In this document: positions 34,101 to 42,600 of the stretch, one piece after another
How positions within the stretch are numbered: position 1 is the stretch's first letter
Layout of the letters: each line of letters opens with the position of its first letter
Assembly (NCBI GenBank): GCA_911728455.2
Contig: OU452229.1
Location: 6,995,854-7,059,853 of the forward strand
Direction: 5' to 3'
DNA length: 64,000 nt
DNA from: Marthasterias glacialis
Taxonomy: Eukaryota; Echinodermata; Asteroidea; Forcipulatida; Asteriidae
Made by a program: the position numbers and the translations under genes
The notes under the pieces: generated by a model
Databases searched by the model: none
What the model saw: the letters and a program-made list of their open reading frames with translations, nothing else
Told to the model about the DNA's origin: nothing

Positions 34101-35394
34101 AATCGGGTCCACTCACAGGTAGTCCCTTAATTATGGTTCTACTGTTTTCATCATTCTGTGTAGTATTAAATCTAGCTTTAACAATAGTGCTTCCCCTCTG
34201 TATTTTCGAAAGTTTTCCACTGATTTTGATGAAACTTGCCACAAATATTCATTTGACAGAGTCCTACATGATGACCTTAAAAGATTAAAAAAAATCCTCA
34301 CTGGATGGTGGTTTTTACTGTTCTTGCCCATTTTGTCAAAAATCGTGTTTTTTCTAAATGTTTTGAAATTTGGCAAACTTGTTTGTTTCAACATGATGAA
34401 TATAGTTCCAAGCTAATTGAATGACTGGAGTTTTGCGTTTTTTTTTCACTTAAAAATCAAAATGACCATCACCTAGGGCCCAGGGAGTAATGATAAGGCT
34501 TGGTTGACAAATCTAAATTATTTTTTGGTCTGACAAGTGTAAGAAATTACCATGTTGAAAATATTCTATTGTAAAAACAAATTGACATAATTTGCCCCCC
34601 TAATTACAGGCTGAAAACACAAAATCCAAGATGGCCGCCAAAATGACTGCCATATTGAGTTCCCAAAAGCGTTTCAGACTATCACGTGATTCATCACTAT
34701 CACTGTTCTGGAAACTGTGTTAAGTTAAAAAAATCACTAAAAAATATTAAAATTGTGTGACCCAAAGTGAAACAAATGGTTGCCATGGCAACAGCTAACC
34801 ACCGGTTTAATTTTTGTTTTGCCAACATGACCCTAGATATACTTTGGGAAAAGTCAGAAAATTTCGCGGTGATTGGACAAAGCTTTAAAAGTTACAGGCA
34901 CATATTTGGCAATGTGCCCCCCCCCCCTTCCCCCCACGGTCCTGATAGGGATTTCAAAAACAACCATACTTTTTCGTTTGCATTACATTACATTTCATTA
35001 CATTTCATCCTGATGATGTCAGGATGGCATGAATACATCAGCTCTATATAAAAGAAAAACAGTAATGATCAAGGGTCAACTTAAAATGAAAACTTTATGT
35101 ATTATTTATTGGGTGGCATGGGTGGCGCGTAGCCGCATCCTTTGCAATTCATCTTCTCAGCTGCCAGTAAGGATGATTAGCCTCCCAAATTATCATTATT
35201 ATTTTTCTTATTATTTAGTTCTCACACCAATGATTTGTAGGGTATTATTTGGCTAGAGACATTTATTTATATAAATACTCCACTCAATTGATGATTTTGG
35301 TTAATAAAATTGTACTGATATTGTTCTTCTTTCTTTCCAGACAGATATGACATTGTTTATAGACGACTTCCCAGGGCAGTCAAGTAACCTGTAA
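18959..35394 (+). CDS. Gene 2: Cys-less pentameric ligand-gated ion channel subunit (complete, 10 exons)
   Basis: About 475 aa. Exons: 18959-19123, 22017-22145, 22569-22766, 24949-25048, 25821-25978, 28461-28616, 30032-30205, 31486-31533, 32903-33148, 35341-35394; frames join without a stop. N-terminal heptad-like segment (1-55), ligand-binding beta-sandwich (56-~239), M1 (~240-264), M2 (271-292), M3 (~303-325), 10-residue linker, M4 (~337-357), long charged tail (361-475). Cys-loop positions are Ala152 and Leu166; FPFD with Pro160 is kept. Pore: Asp270 at -1', Arg271, Ser273, Thr277, Leu280 at 9', suggesting a cation channel. No hydrophobic signal peptide precedes the receptor domain. The start is the first Met after an in-frame stop at 18869. 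Tandem paralogue of gene 1. Ligand and partners unknown; a heteromer with gene 1 is speculative. Confidence 0.88.
19935..20380. mobile_element. Family B MITE, copy 2 (gene 2 intron 1)
   Basis: Ends TAGACCGATCCATTAAGCCC and GGGCTTAATGGATCGGTCTA; TA flanks. Longest intronic copy, about 445 bp. Confidence 0.85.
21031..21401. mobile_element. MITE family H, copy 1 (gene 2 intron 1)
   Basis: Left AAAGGCACTAATACGGAATT and right ACCAATCCTGTATAGTGCC form imperfect inverted ends. The interior GTGCAGTGTTCTTACTTTG is shared with the copy at 44869. Confidence 0.68.
22017..22145 (+). CDS. Gene 2 exon 2: beta1-beta2
   Basis: 129 nt, phase 0, IYARVRCNVICVGEIDTV..., same length as in gene 1. The frame stays open upstream for another 16 codons to 21969 (DTDDLMKFVLDTETLQ), behind an AG at 21966-21967. 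That longer form would be out of phase with exon 1, so 22017 is preferred. Confidence 0.88.
22569..22766 (+). CDS. Gene 2 exon 3: loop A to Pro-loop
   Basis: 66 codons, phase 0. DVDWDEQWSP at the start and HDFPFDHQ at the end. Cys123 in VCKHN matches gene 1. Residue 152 is Ala where classical receptors have the first loop cysteine. Acceptor CTTCCCAG after a long T tract. Confidence 0.9.
23221..23243 (+). pseudogene. Exon-4-like fragment in gene 2 intron 3
   Basis: After a strong acceptor (CCTTTTTGAACAG) the frame reads ELQIRHVK and stops; the true exon 4 begins ELIIKLMS after its acceptor. The 23-nt stretch is followed by GTAAGA, but using it would shift the frame. Could be a decayed duplicate of exon 4 or chance. 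Confidence 0.25.
23344..23556. repeat. Long hairpin in gene 2 intron 3
   Basis: Arms of about 90 bp: ATTCTTTGAATAAAACAGG at the left pairs with CCTGTTTTATTCAAAGAAT at the right; GAGTCCTGTGAAAAAATTCC pairs with the matching inner arm. The loop contains a smaller palindrome, GGTGGGTTCAACTCCCACC. Confidence 0.8.
24949..25048 (+). CDS. Gene 2 exon 4: beta7 and loop B region
   Basis: 100 nt, phase 0 to 1. ELIIKLMSDWP then FVKDMNIKDSIRLDTFT. Leu166 replaces the second loop cysteine. Acceptor CTCATTAG, donor GTAAGT. Confidence 0.9.
25126..25150. mobile_element. Family B terminal fragment
   Basis: TAGACCGATCCATTTTAGTC matches one family B terminus, but no opposite end was found nearby. Probably a broken copy. 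Confidence 0.35.
25821..25978 (+). CDS. Gene 2 exon 5: beta8-beta10, loop C and start of M1
   Basis: 158 nt, phase 1 to 0. GEEWQLSKHVIAQPVV, then YPIYHLSMHVRRKSG and the M1 start FYLWNVGLIL. No vicinal cysteines in loop C. Donor GTCAGT. Confidence 0.9.
26207..26470. mobile_element. Family B MITE, copy 3 (gene 2 intron 5)
   Basis: Starts TAGACTGATCCATTAAGCCC and ends GGGCTTAATGGATCGGTCTG. About 260 bp, very similar to the copy at 15983. Confidence 0.82.
27425..28106. mobile_element. Family A MITE, copy 3, 3' truncated (intron of gene 2)
   Basis: Starts TTAGACCAATTGCGCGACC and follows the family until about 28106, where similarity stops before the second inverted repeat. Confidence 0.8.
28461..28616 (+). 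CDS. Gene 2 exon 6: M1 end and M2 pore
   Basis: 156 nt, phase 0. LMILLLCFTSFAVS, then PADRLSVTVTLLLTAVAF (M2) and LPTISYLTLL. Ala at -2' and Asp at -1' differ by one residue from gene 1 (Glu, Asp). Acceptor TTCTACAG, donor GTATGT. Confidence 0.93.
28716..29095. mobile_element. Family D MITE interrupted by another element
   Basis: Left arm GACACTAGGTGGCAGCAGAC and right arm GTCTGCTGCCACCTTATC are separated by an insertion at 28811-29056 flanked by CCTGG on both sides. Confidence 0.72.
28811..29056. mobile_element. GCCCAATTTCAT element (family L) nested in family D
   Basis: Perfect inverted ends GCCCAATTTCAT / ATGAAATTGGGC, with CCTGG at 28806-28810 and 29057-29061 as a likely 5-bp target-site duplication. 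Related copies at 29709-29990 and about 33358-33600. Confidence 0.72.
29709..29990. mobile_element. Family L element, second copy
   Basis: GGGGCATATTTCATAGCGCT at the left and AGCTCTATGAAATTGGGCCC at the right, with inner TAACGG/CCGTTA arms. Just upstream of gene 2's M3-M4 exon (30032). Confidence 0.6.
30032..30205 (+). CDS. Gene 2 exon 7: M3, short linker, M4
   Basis: 58 codons, phase 0. DKYVLCGMILQCLIVSQNAM (M3), linker AESADRPLFD, then LMSISVLAGLVLLVQVIFVL (M4). One residue shorter than gene 1 in the linker region. Donor GTATAA, a weak match beyond GT. Confidence 0.9.
30246..30505. mobile_element. Family B MITE, copy 4, diverged (gene 2 intron 7)
   Basis: Starts GGACCAATCCACTAAGCCCT and ends near AACTTAATGGATTGGTGTG; both termini carry mutations. 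Confidence 0.65.
30765..30848. repeat. Near-perfect hairpin in gene 2 intron 7
   Basis: AAACCGATGAGGGGCCTGG ... CCAGGCCCCTCATCGGTTT, arms of about 36 bp around a 12-base loop (AAGCCAAAGGCG). Confidence 0.85.
31486..31533 (+). CDS. Gene 2 exon 8: post-M4 segment
   Basis: 16 codons, phase 0, SRRITNLLQKYTKQYI. Same length and place as the gene 1 exon at 13664; basic and amphipathic. Acceptor TTTTCCAG, donor GTGAGT. Confidence 0.85.
31567..31915. mobile_element. MITE family F, copy 2 (gene 2 intron 8)
   Basis: CTTAAAGCACCAGCTCAACA at the left, TGTTGAGCTGGGGCTTTAAA at the right; interior with TTATCGTTTTTAAATAATAA as in copy 1. Confidence 0.75.
32196..32317. repeat. Short inverted-repeat element in gene 2 intron 8
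   Basis: CGAATTAGCAGCTTCGGCTA at the left and TAGCTGAAGCTGTAGCCGCC ... AATTCG at the right; imperfect arms of about 30 bp. Confidence 0.55.
32396..32715 (+). mobile_element. Second tRNA-derived SINE type, copy with flanking module
   Basis: GATAGCTCAGTTGGTAGAGT ... GGTTCAAATCCC near the 3' side; the 5' side contains CCCCTTAAGGTGATCCCTGT, also found around 9180-9260. About 190 bp before gene 2 exon 9. Confidence 0.6.
32903..33148 (+). CDS. Gene 2 exon 9: charged coiled-coil-like tail
   Basis: 82 codons, phase 0. Begins ELCDQINQSWQARQLQMKER, related to ELNAKIDKMRQER of gene 1, then KEKTTEQYGEE and a basic run, KTRISKKKSRSLKKNG. The donor AAG|GTGGGG at 33149 is chosen because it joins in phase to the exon at 35341; reading through gives three more residues and TAG at 33158. 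Confidence 0.8.
33259..33700. mobile_element. Diverged family D/L composite (gene 2 intron 9)
   Basis: CTAGGTGGCAGCAGACC is followed about 90 bp later by CTTGGCCCAATTTCATGG and later by GCTCAATTTCATGGCCCTGC. Layout like the 28716 composite, with the right D arm unclear. Confidence 0.5.
34150..34930. repeat. Dispersed repeat G, copy 1 (gene 2 intron 9)
   Basis: Blocks such as TGGTTGCCATGGCAACAGCT, TCTATCACGTGA-like and GAAACTTGCCACAAATATTC recur in opposite orientation at about 62630-63400. Ends with a C tract at 34917-34933. Confidence 0.6.
35341..35394 (+). CDS. Gene 2 exon 10: last 17 codons and stop
   Basis: After a strong acceptor (TTCTTTCTTTCCAG) the frame reads TDMTLFIDDFPGQSSNL and TAA. 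Phase 0 matches the exon 9 donor. AATAAA follows at 35523. If intron 9 is retained, the protein ends at 33160 instead. Confidence 0.65.
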   Translation, partial: TDMTLFIDDFPGQSSNL

Positions 35395-35522
35395 TGCACT
35401 GAGGGGAAAGAATGCTGGTGCTGTGTTGAGAAACAAACAAAGGGCAAAGAGTGCTGAAATCATGAAGTTGAGATCAGTTTATACAGCAAGGGTTCATTCA
35501 GTCATTCTTAATGTGGTATGTA

Positions 35523-35528
35523 AATAAA
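35523..35528 (+). terminator. Candidate polyadenylation signal of gene 2
   Basis: AATAAA about 130 bases after the stop at 35394, in an A-rich stretch. The hexamer is common in AT-rich DNA, so the assignment rests on position. Confidence 0.45.
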
Positions 35529-35539
35529 AAAAGAGAAAA

Positions 35540-38500
35540 GGACAGAAAGTGGTTAATGGCCTCATGTTTCAACCTTTGCAAATGCTTTCTCAAAGGCTGA
35601 AAGAGAAAAATAAAAATACTTGTTGCAAACTGCTTACCAACCAAAATACATGCTCAAAAGAAAATTTGTATAAATGCAAACCATTTTTTTAATGGCCTCA
35701 CATTTCGACCCTACAAGTCTTTCTCATAGGCTAAATGACCACAGTCAGACACATACAAGTATATTACAAAAACAGAAGCAGTCAAGTAGAAAAAAAGTGA
35801 AAAGAGAGGCAGAATGCAGGTCAGAAGCAAGGGATGAACAATGAAAGGGAAACAGGGGGGGGGGGGGGGAGAGAGGAGAAAAGGATGGAGGTTAACTGCA
35901 AGAGGGCAACTAAAACTAAATCAAGCGGAGCGGTTTAACAGAATAGTCATGCAGCCTCCCCTTAGTGTACCCAATGGGGCACTATGGTTAGACTGCCATT
36001 AAACTGCCTCAGGCATGACAAAACACAGACTACATGTCTGGATATATAAATATCCACTGATTTTCAATACCAGCATGGCATGCATGGTACCAAGAAGGGA
36101 TAACAGGTCCTTGTGAATACTTTAAAAATCCATGAGATGAGGGTGCATGTGAGGTCATTTAAACAATAAGAACTTTACCTGCTTATTGATTATTTATGCA
36201 GACATTTTTGTTGCTTGTGTATGTCAAGTAAGGTGAAGTGTGTGGCCAATACCGAGTAAAGGTCTTTTACTTGTCTATCAAACAACTATAAATGTAAAAT
36301 TTAAAACCCATTTTTAATCCTGGCGATGCAGTTGGCATGCTTGTACCTCTCTTTAGATTTTCTACATGGCCTTGAGTTTCAAATGATTTTGATATGTAGT
36401 TCCTATATGCATTAAGAAATAAAAATTACATATTTTATGAAGGATTTTGGTATTCGATTAAGAATAATGTAATTAAGAACATATTACCAGACACTGTTTG
36501 TGCAATACTTAAAAGATATAGGGCCTACGATCTGTGCTCAAACTGATTTTACCTTGAAAAATGAATCCACTATGTTGAATTGCCAATTTTGTAGGATGAT
36601 CAGAGTTCAAGTTCACTTTCAAATGAGATATGAAAAAAAATCCACCAATGAATAATGACAAAGGAATTTTTGTGAGGAGCACAACAAATAAACTCCACGC
36701 ACTACCTGCTCAATTTCAGCCACGTGCCTTGCGACACAGACACAAAATGCAGGTGAAATAATGCTGTAGTATAAGCTGGCTTCTGACATGGCCATCATAC
36801 ACATTTTCTCCAAGGGTGGTTTGCCCACATAATTCAAAAACAACAATTTTATAGCCATCTACAAGGTCAAAACTTGTATTTTATTCATTACAACATGTTC
36901 TTTTTAAATTTCATTTGCTGGAATCAATTCATTTTCAAGGTAAAATTGGCTTGAGCTAATTTGCAAAGTAATGATATAGAACTTAAGGAAGCAATATTTT
37001 GTCATCACAATATTTCCACATGTAAAAAATATGGGCATGTCAGTCTTTTTAATGTTACTGGTATTGATAACCAGTGTTGAATGGAATAAGATTTTCCGTA
37101 GTTTATGTATCAAAGAAACAATTACCTTTTTTGTGTGCATTATTTTCTAAAAGTAGTGTGAAGATATTTTCAGTCACGAAGAGATGCTTGAAAATATGAT
37201 TCTATTCCCATTCCCCTTCCCTAATCTCAACCAGCGATACTGTTAAGGTATTTCCAAGGAAACAAACGGCAAATTATGTTGAAAAGTCAATAAGTTTAAT
37301 GACAAAATGGCAGTGGATAAACCCAAAACAGAACTACATACATAGAAAAAACACAAACATAAACACAAATTTTACCAAGAGAAATTTCAATTAGAAAGTT
37401 TTAAAGGCTTTTATATGAAACAAAATTCAACTTGTTTTTAATGCCAGAGTATTAAAAGAAAACCTAAATAAAACAATATTAGAATCAATTAGTTGGTTCA
37501 TAATTTATTTGAATCAATCTTCGAAGTACTTTGGGTAAGAGTGTAATAAAATGCAAATTTCTCAACTGCAAGATCAATAAAAGGCCACAGCCTCCTTGGG
37601 TTGAAACTACATGTGTGAAGGCACCATGCCACCTCAGCAAGGGTGCCCTTTGTAGTTTTGAAAAGAAATACAACTTCTTCATAAAAGTGCCGTTTACACA
37701 TTCCAGTGCCAACTGTTTTTATGTGGAGAAAACAAATTCCCAACGTGACTCAGTACAATGTAAACACTCAAAGTTGGGAAACATGTTTAGTTCCTCCAAC
37801 AATGCATTCATTTTCATTCCTGACTTTTCACAAAATAGTTCAGAGTCAGTCAGTTCAACTATGAAAATTTCATCAAGTAACAGTTTAAAGGTTTCATTTA
37901 GGGATTTAGTACAAAAAAAGGTGTTCTTATTCAAATTTGCCGTATTAATCAAGTAAAAAAAAAAGAAAAAAGAGGCACAAAGGAATGTGCCAATCGGCAT
38001 ATACTGTTGGCAAGTGATGACGTTTTGGAGCCGAATATCCAATGTAAATGAACGGTATACATACATACATCATTATACAATTGTTGTCTGCTGTGATGTG
38101 GTCCATGCTGTTTTGGACACCCGAGGGGGCAGATGGCACCCGAGGCCAAGCTGAGGGTGCCATCTGCCCCCTGAGGGTGTCCAAAACAGCATGGACCACA
38201 TATCACAGCAGACAACAATTGTTTTGTTTTACGGTATTAGATTGCAGGATTGTTAAAAAGCCCCTTACTGACATAGTTTGCAGACGACAATATTCAATTC
38301 AACAAAAGTGCGGAGATGTACCAAAATGTATCAACTGGTCCCTATCGCGAGCTTCATATCAAAAGTACAGTAGTGTGCATAGTACCAGTGGTTGCATAGT
38401 AACCTCTTTCAACCGCTAATGTGGTTTACAGATCAATGGGGACGATGAAAAAATGTTCTGAGAACGATCTAGGTAATGGACGTGGGCGACGAGACCTACC

Positions 38501-39461
38501 TCTTTCTCAGGTGTATTGCTAACTTCAATATACACATCAATGGGGACAATGAAAAGAATTTTCTGAGGACGGTTTAGGTAATGGACCCCGACAACATCAC
38601 TTTTTGGGGAAGACATGAAATTTTGTATTATGTCACGTGATTGGTTCTCGACCAATAAAAATTCACAATCTAATACCATGGTATAACAAGAACATTTGTT
38701 ATTCTGCACCTCCGGCAACAAAACGTCATCAACTCAATTCAATTCAAAATTTATTTCATCACTTACCATCAGGATGCCTGCCTACCAGGGGACCACGGAC
38801 CGTGACATTGTGCCAAACTTCAGGAACAATCCTACGCATGTTTGCATTTTTAATGTTCCAATGGAACGTTCCGCCTGTCAAACGGTCCGGTCCATGTAGC
38901 CCTGCTGGAATACTTAACCAATCCAATCAGAAACTCCCTGCCGTTCAGACTTTTGAGATGCTCCCTAACATTCTTGAGGATCCATTCTTGTGCTTTACAA
39001 TCCCACTATCAACAAAATCACAACCCCCTTGCCCATTAAATTCCTCCACCGAAAACTTCATATTATTAGAAATCAAAGTTGGCGATCAAACCATAACTTA
39101 GTATGTCCTCTGGTAACAAACATAAACCCCAGGGGATTAAATTCATCAAGTTAGTGCACCAGTATACAAGTTGGCTTTCTTATATTCAAAAAACAGTATT
39201 CTATAAATGACAGATTTGTACTGTCACTTCACTTTTTAGCTTACAAGGATATCTAAGAAACTTAGTGTGCTCTTAACTTTGGTTATAGTACACAACATTC
39301 ACAGAATGATGTTCCTTTATCCTTGGGAGTTCATATGCTAAAACCATCAGCTTTCAGGCTTAATCAAATTCAGCCCCGTCCACAGCAAGAAAACTTCAAT
39401 GCAATTTTTCCAGACATTAAATTGTCCGTAACAACTCAACAAATAAACAAATAGTTGTCCT
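35540..39461. other. Convergent intergenic region, gene 2 to GAMT
   Basis: Holds a poly-G tract (35857), AT-rich sequence, the palindrome at 38079 and a local direct repeat at about 38432-38590 (ATCAATGGGGACRATGAAAA twice). TTTATT near 38750 could serve GAMT as a reverse AATAAA. No gene recognised. Confidence 0.5.
38079..38222. repeat. Long palindrome between gene 2 and GAMT
   Basis: Arms of about 65 bp: AATTGTTGTCTGCTGTGAT and GGTCCATGCTGTTTTGGACA pair with TGTCCAAAACAGCATGGACC and ATCACAGCAGACAACAATT. The centre is CCGAGGCCAAGCTGAGGG. Few mismatches. Confidence 0.88.
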
Positions 39462-39605
39462 CTAATTTTCCTTCAAGATGGTTGGAGCGATCATAGCATT
39501 GTGAGAGTAATATTTACACTCCCTCTCAGGGGTGATTGGAAGGATCTCAGTTGATATGTTTTCTTCTTTGAATCCAGCTTCAACAATATGATGGACTTGC
39601 GTTTC
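39462..39605 (-). CDS. GAMT: GAMT exon 5 and stop
   Basis: 47 codons and [23 protein letters not shown], then [19 protein letters not shown], the expected C-terminus. Acceptor CTCTCTAG. Confidence 0.94.
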   Translation of the reverse strand, partial: ETQVHHIVEAGFKEENISTEILPITPERECKYYSHNAMIAPTILKEN

Positions 39606-42600
39606 CTAGAGAGAGAGGAACAGAAAACATTATCTTCATGAATAAACCCAACGTACTGTACGATTTTTTGCGATGTCTGAGCCTGGCCCTTGCTCTTGAC
39701 TGATACAGCACTGTAGGGTGGACATTTAATAAATTTAACCCATCATCATTTAGGCTGTGTTCATGCAATTTATCTTAGTTTCCTGCATGCAGTTCTTGTC
39801 CATGTTGTCCCTGCGCATGATTTATTGTCGTTTTGGCCTTCTTCGTCTTTGTCTACCTCTTATCTTTTTTCCCTGTCCTTGGTTGCCACTCAATTAGTCT
39901 TGTTGTCCAGCTGAATTCTTCGTGGAACATCCAGCCCGTCTCCATTTTGTTTGTTTTACTATCCTTATGCCATCTTTAACTCCAGTTTTCTTGTGTATTT
40001 AATAGCATTTGAATGATGTCTCCAACAGAGGCATTGTTATCAAGACCCTCTTAACCTGGTGATGAGTTGGCATGAGTGATGGAAGGATACAAAATCTATC
40101 CTGTTTGAAATATGTACACCTTTACAAAGTAAACCCCTTTTTGCAGTAGAAGAATTTCTAAGGGAGTATCGGGAAAATACGGTTAGCATTTTATTTTCAC
40201 AATTATTGTCTGCCTTGGGAAATTCCCTGGGAAAAATCTACCCCTGTGCGGATGAGTGTTAACTGAGTTAACACCATACATAACATATGGTACATGCAGA
40301 GAGTGTGAAACAACGCAGTTTGGTTTGGTTGTGAGGTTAAAATTTCCAAGGTTTTTTTTTTTTTTTTGGCTGTATAATTTAATCTTACAGCAGTAGAGGA
40401 AAACCCAAAACTATAGTTACATGTATACCTTAAACATCATCTCAAGATCATCGTATTGGGACTTCATCCATTCTCCCCAGGAAGTTAGATTACAATAAGT
40501 CAGCACTCCTCCAGGCTTGAGAAGACGGTGGGCATGGTTCTTGATAAAGGGGAATTGATGGGTGTGCCATGTTGCTTCAGACAGTGGGTATGTGTCATAC
40601 AAGATCCCTAAAAATGAGTAAATGCAAGAAAAACCTTCACCCTACCTCCTAAGGTGTTATGGCCAGTCCTATAAATTTATGGTGAAATTAGACTAAAGGT
40701 ATAGACCACTTTTTTTTTTACATTGGTTTGCCTTGCCATATGACAAAGAACATGTGAATAAACAATGCAATACAAAACCAATTACCTACACAAAACACCA
40801 GCTGATGGGGTCAGGGCCAAACTCAGAGATTCATTTATCCAGTAAGGCGACAGAGAGTCGCTTGCTTGGTGCGGGAGTTAGGAACAGAGTTTGGTTGGCT
40901 GGGTTTGTCCACCACTGATCCCGCCTGCCATTCATGTAAGCATGCACTGGATTAATTAAATTTCTTTTTGGGGGGCGGGGGGGGGGGGGGGGGGGTGCCA
41001 CAAGGGTTCAGGAAACAAGTCGGTACAAGTCAAGGAGCAGGATATCTGTTTTCTTGTTTGTCATTTAAGAGCCCCTGATATAAGTAATTCCTAGGGACAC
41101 ATTTTGTGCTATTTTCTAATCCCCCGTAAGTGTAGGAGAACTAATTGACATCCCTTTTGGGTTAATTCTATTGAAAATTGCACTTCTTTAAATTGTTCAT
41201 GCCTTTCTGGACAACTGAGGGCGCTGTTGCCATGATGTCATTTCAGGGACTCACTGTGGTTTTTTCTGTTGAAATCCATGAAATTGTGAACCCCACAAAT
41301 TTTCTTATTGAAAGCATTTGTGGGGAAAGTTTGCTCACTGGTTTACTGCCATGAATTTACACAAGTCGCTAAAGAAAAGAAAGCTTATGACAGTCAAATA
41401 TTCCAAATTCTGTAAACTTTCCGTGCATAAACAAATTGTAACAATGAGGTTTCTACCTGACATGACATCACACTTTTGCTCATGAATATGGAAATTTGCA
41501 TTGGCATAAAAACCCGAAAGGCACTGAAATACCCTTAAAAATGGCAAAACAAAAATTAAAAATTTAGGTTAAATGGGACACAATGGTGCATTTCCAAGAT
41601 TGCATTAAAAAAATTACATTTCATGGCCCTTTAATATCATTACTATTATTTCTTAGTGTAATTACCATCAAACTGTCCGTCCTGTAGAGTTGGCACTACT
41701 TCTTCCCACATTCCTTTCAAGGGTGTCACCTGTTGCAGCAATACATGTAAAAATCAGTTTTAAAAAACAAAAGGTTGTACAATTAAATGGAACTTATAAA
41801 AGCCTGATTAGATAAGTTAAACCTGATTAGATAAGTTAAGCCTGATTAGATAAGTTGCATGTCAAATGTTACACAGATAATGAATGTTTATGAGTACAGT
41901 GGTGAAAATATTTTCATTCGTTGAAAGATGGAATGTTCCATTCAACAAGGTGCAGCCGAGTTGAATGTAACATTCAATCTTGCAACAAATGAAAATATTC
42001 TCTCCATTGCACGAATGCAAAACATTCATTATTTGTTTTATATAACATCCTAGTAGATCTTTGTCATTTGACTGAAGAATGAAACTATAATCTAAAGACC
42101 AATAACAAGACTGCATTCTGGCATCCATGACTTAGGGCGTTTGTACTGCTTTGTACTGCACACGATGATCGAGCAATAGAGCAAAAAGGATAGAACCAAA
42201 TGCATGCTAAATAGTAAAAAAAAAAATGCATGCTCAACGAGCAATAACAAATGCCTCGTGACCTCCAATCCTTCATTCAATTGACAAGGATCTACTTGGG
42301 TGTTTGAATAATACAACATAGAAAGACACTTCACAAAACACCACAGACTGGTTAAAAAATATGACTTTTGTTTTAATTTCATGCAGGCATTTCCAACCTT
42401 TCCAGAACGTTTGCATTTAAACCCCTGCCCTTTCCAGTCTAGATGGGGATATTGTGGTGAAATTTTAGTATCAGTATTTGTTATTATTTACCCTTATCCA
42501 AACAAAGACAAAAGAATAAAGCTGTTGGTCCAAACATTGGAATTTCCTCATTGAATGGTGAGCAATGAACAACTCTGTTCCTGTCAAACAAGTTTTTAAA

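Noticed and set aside
38637-39101. 154-codon plus frame
   Set aside because: No recognisable domain, start context or splice partner; ends before the GAMT 3' exon on the opposite strand.
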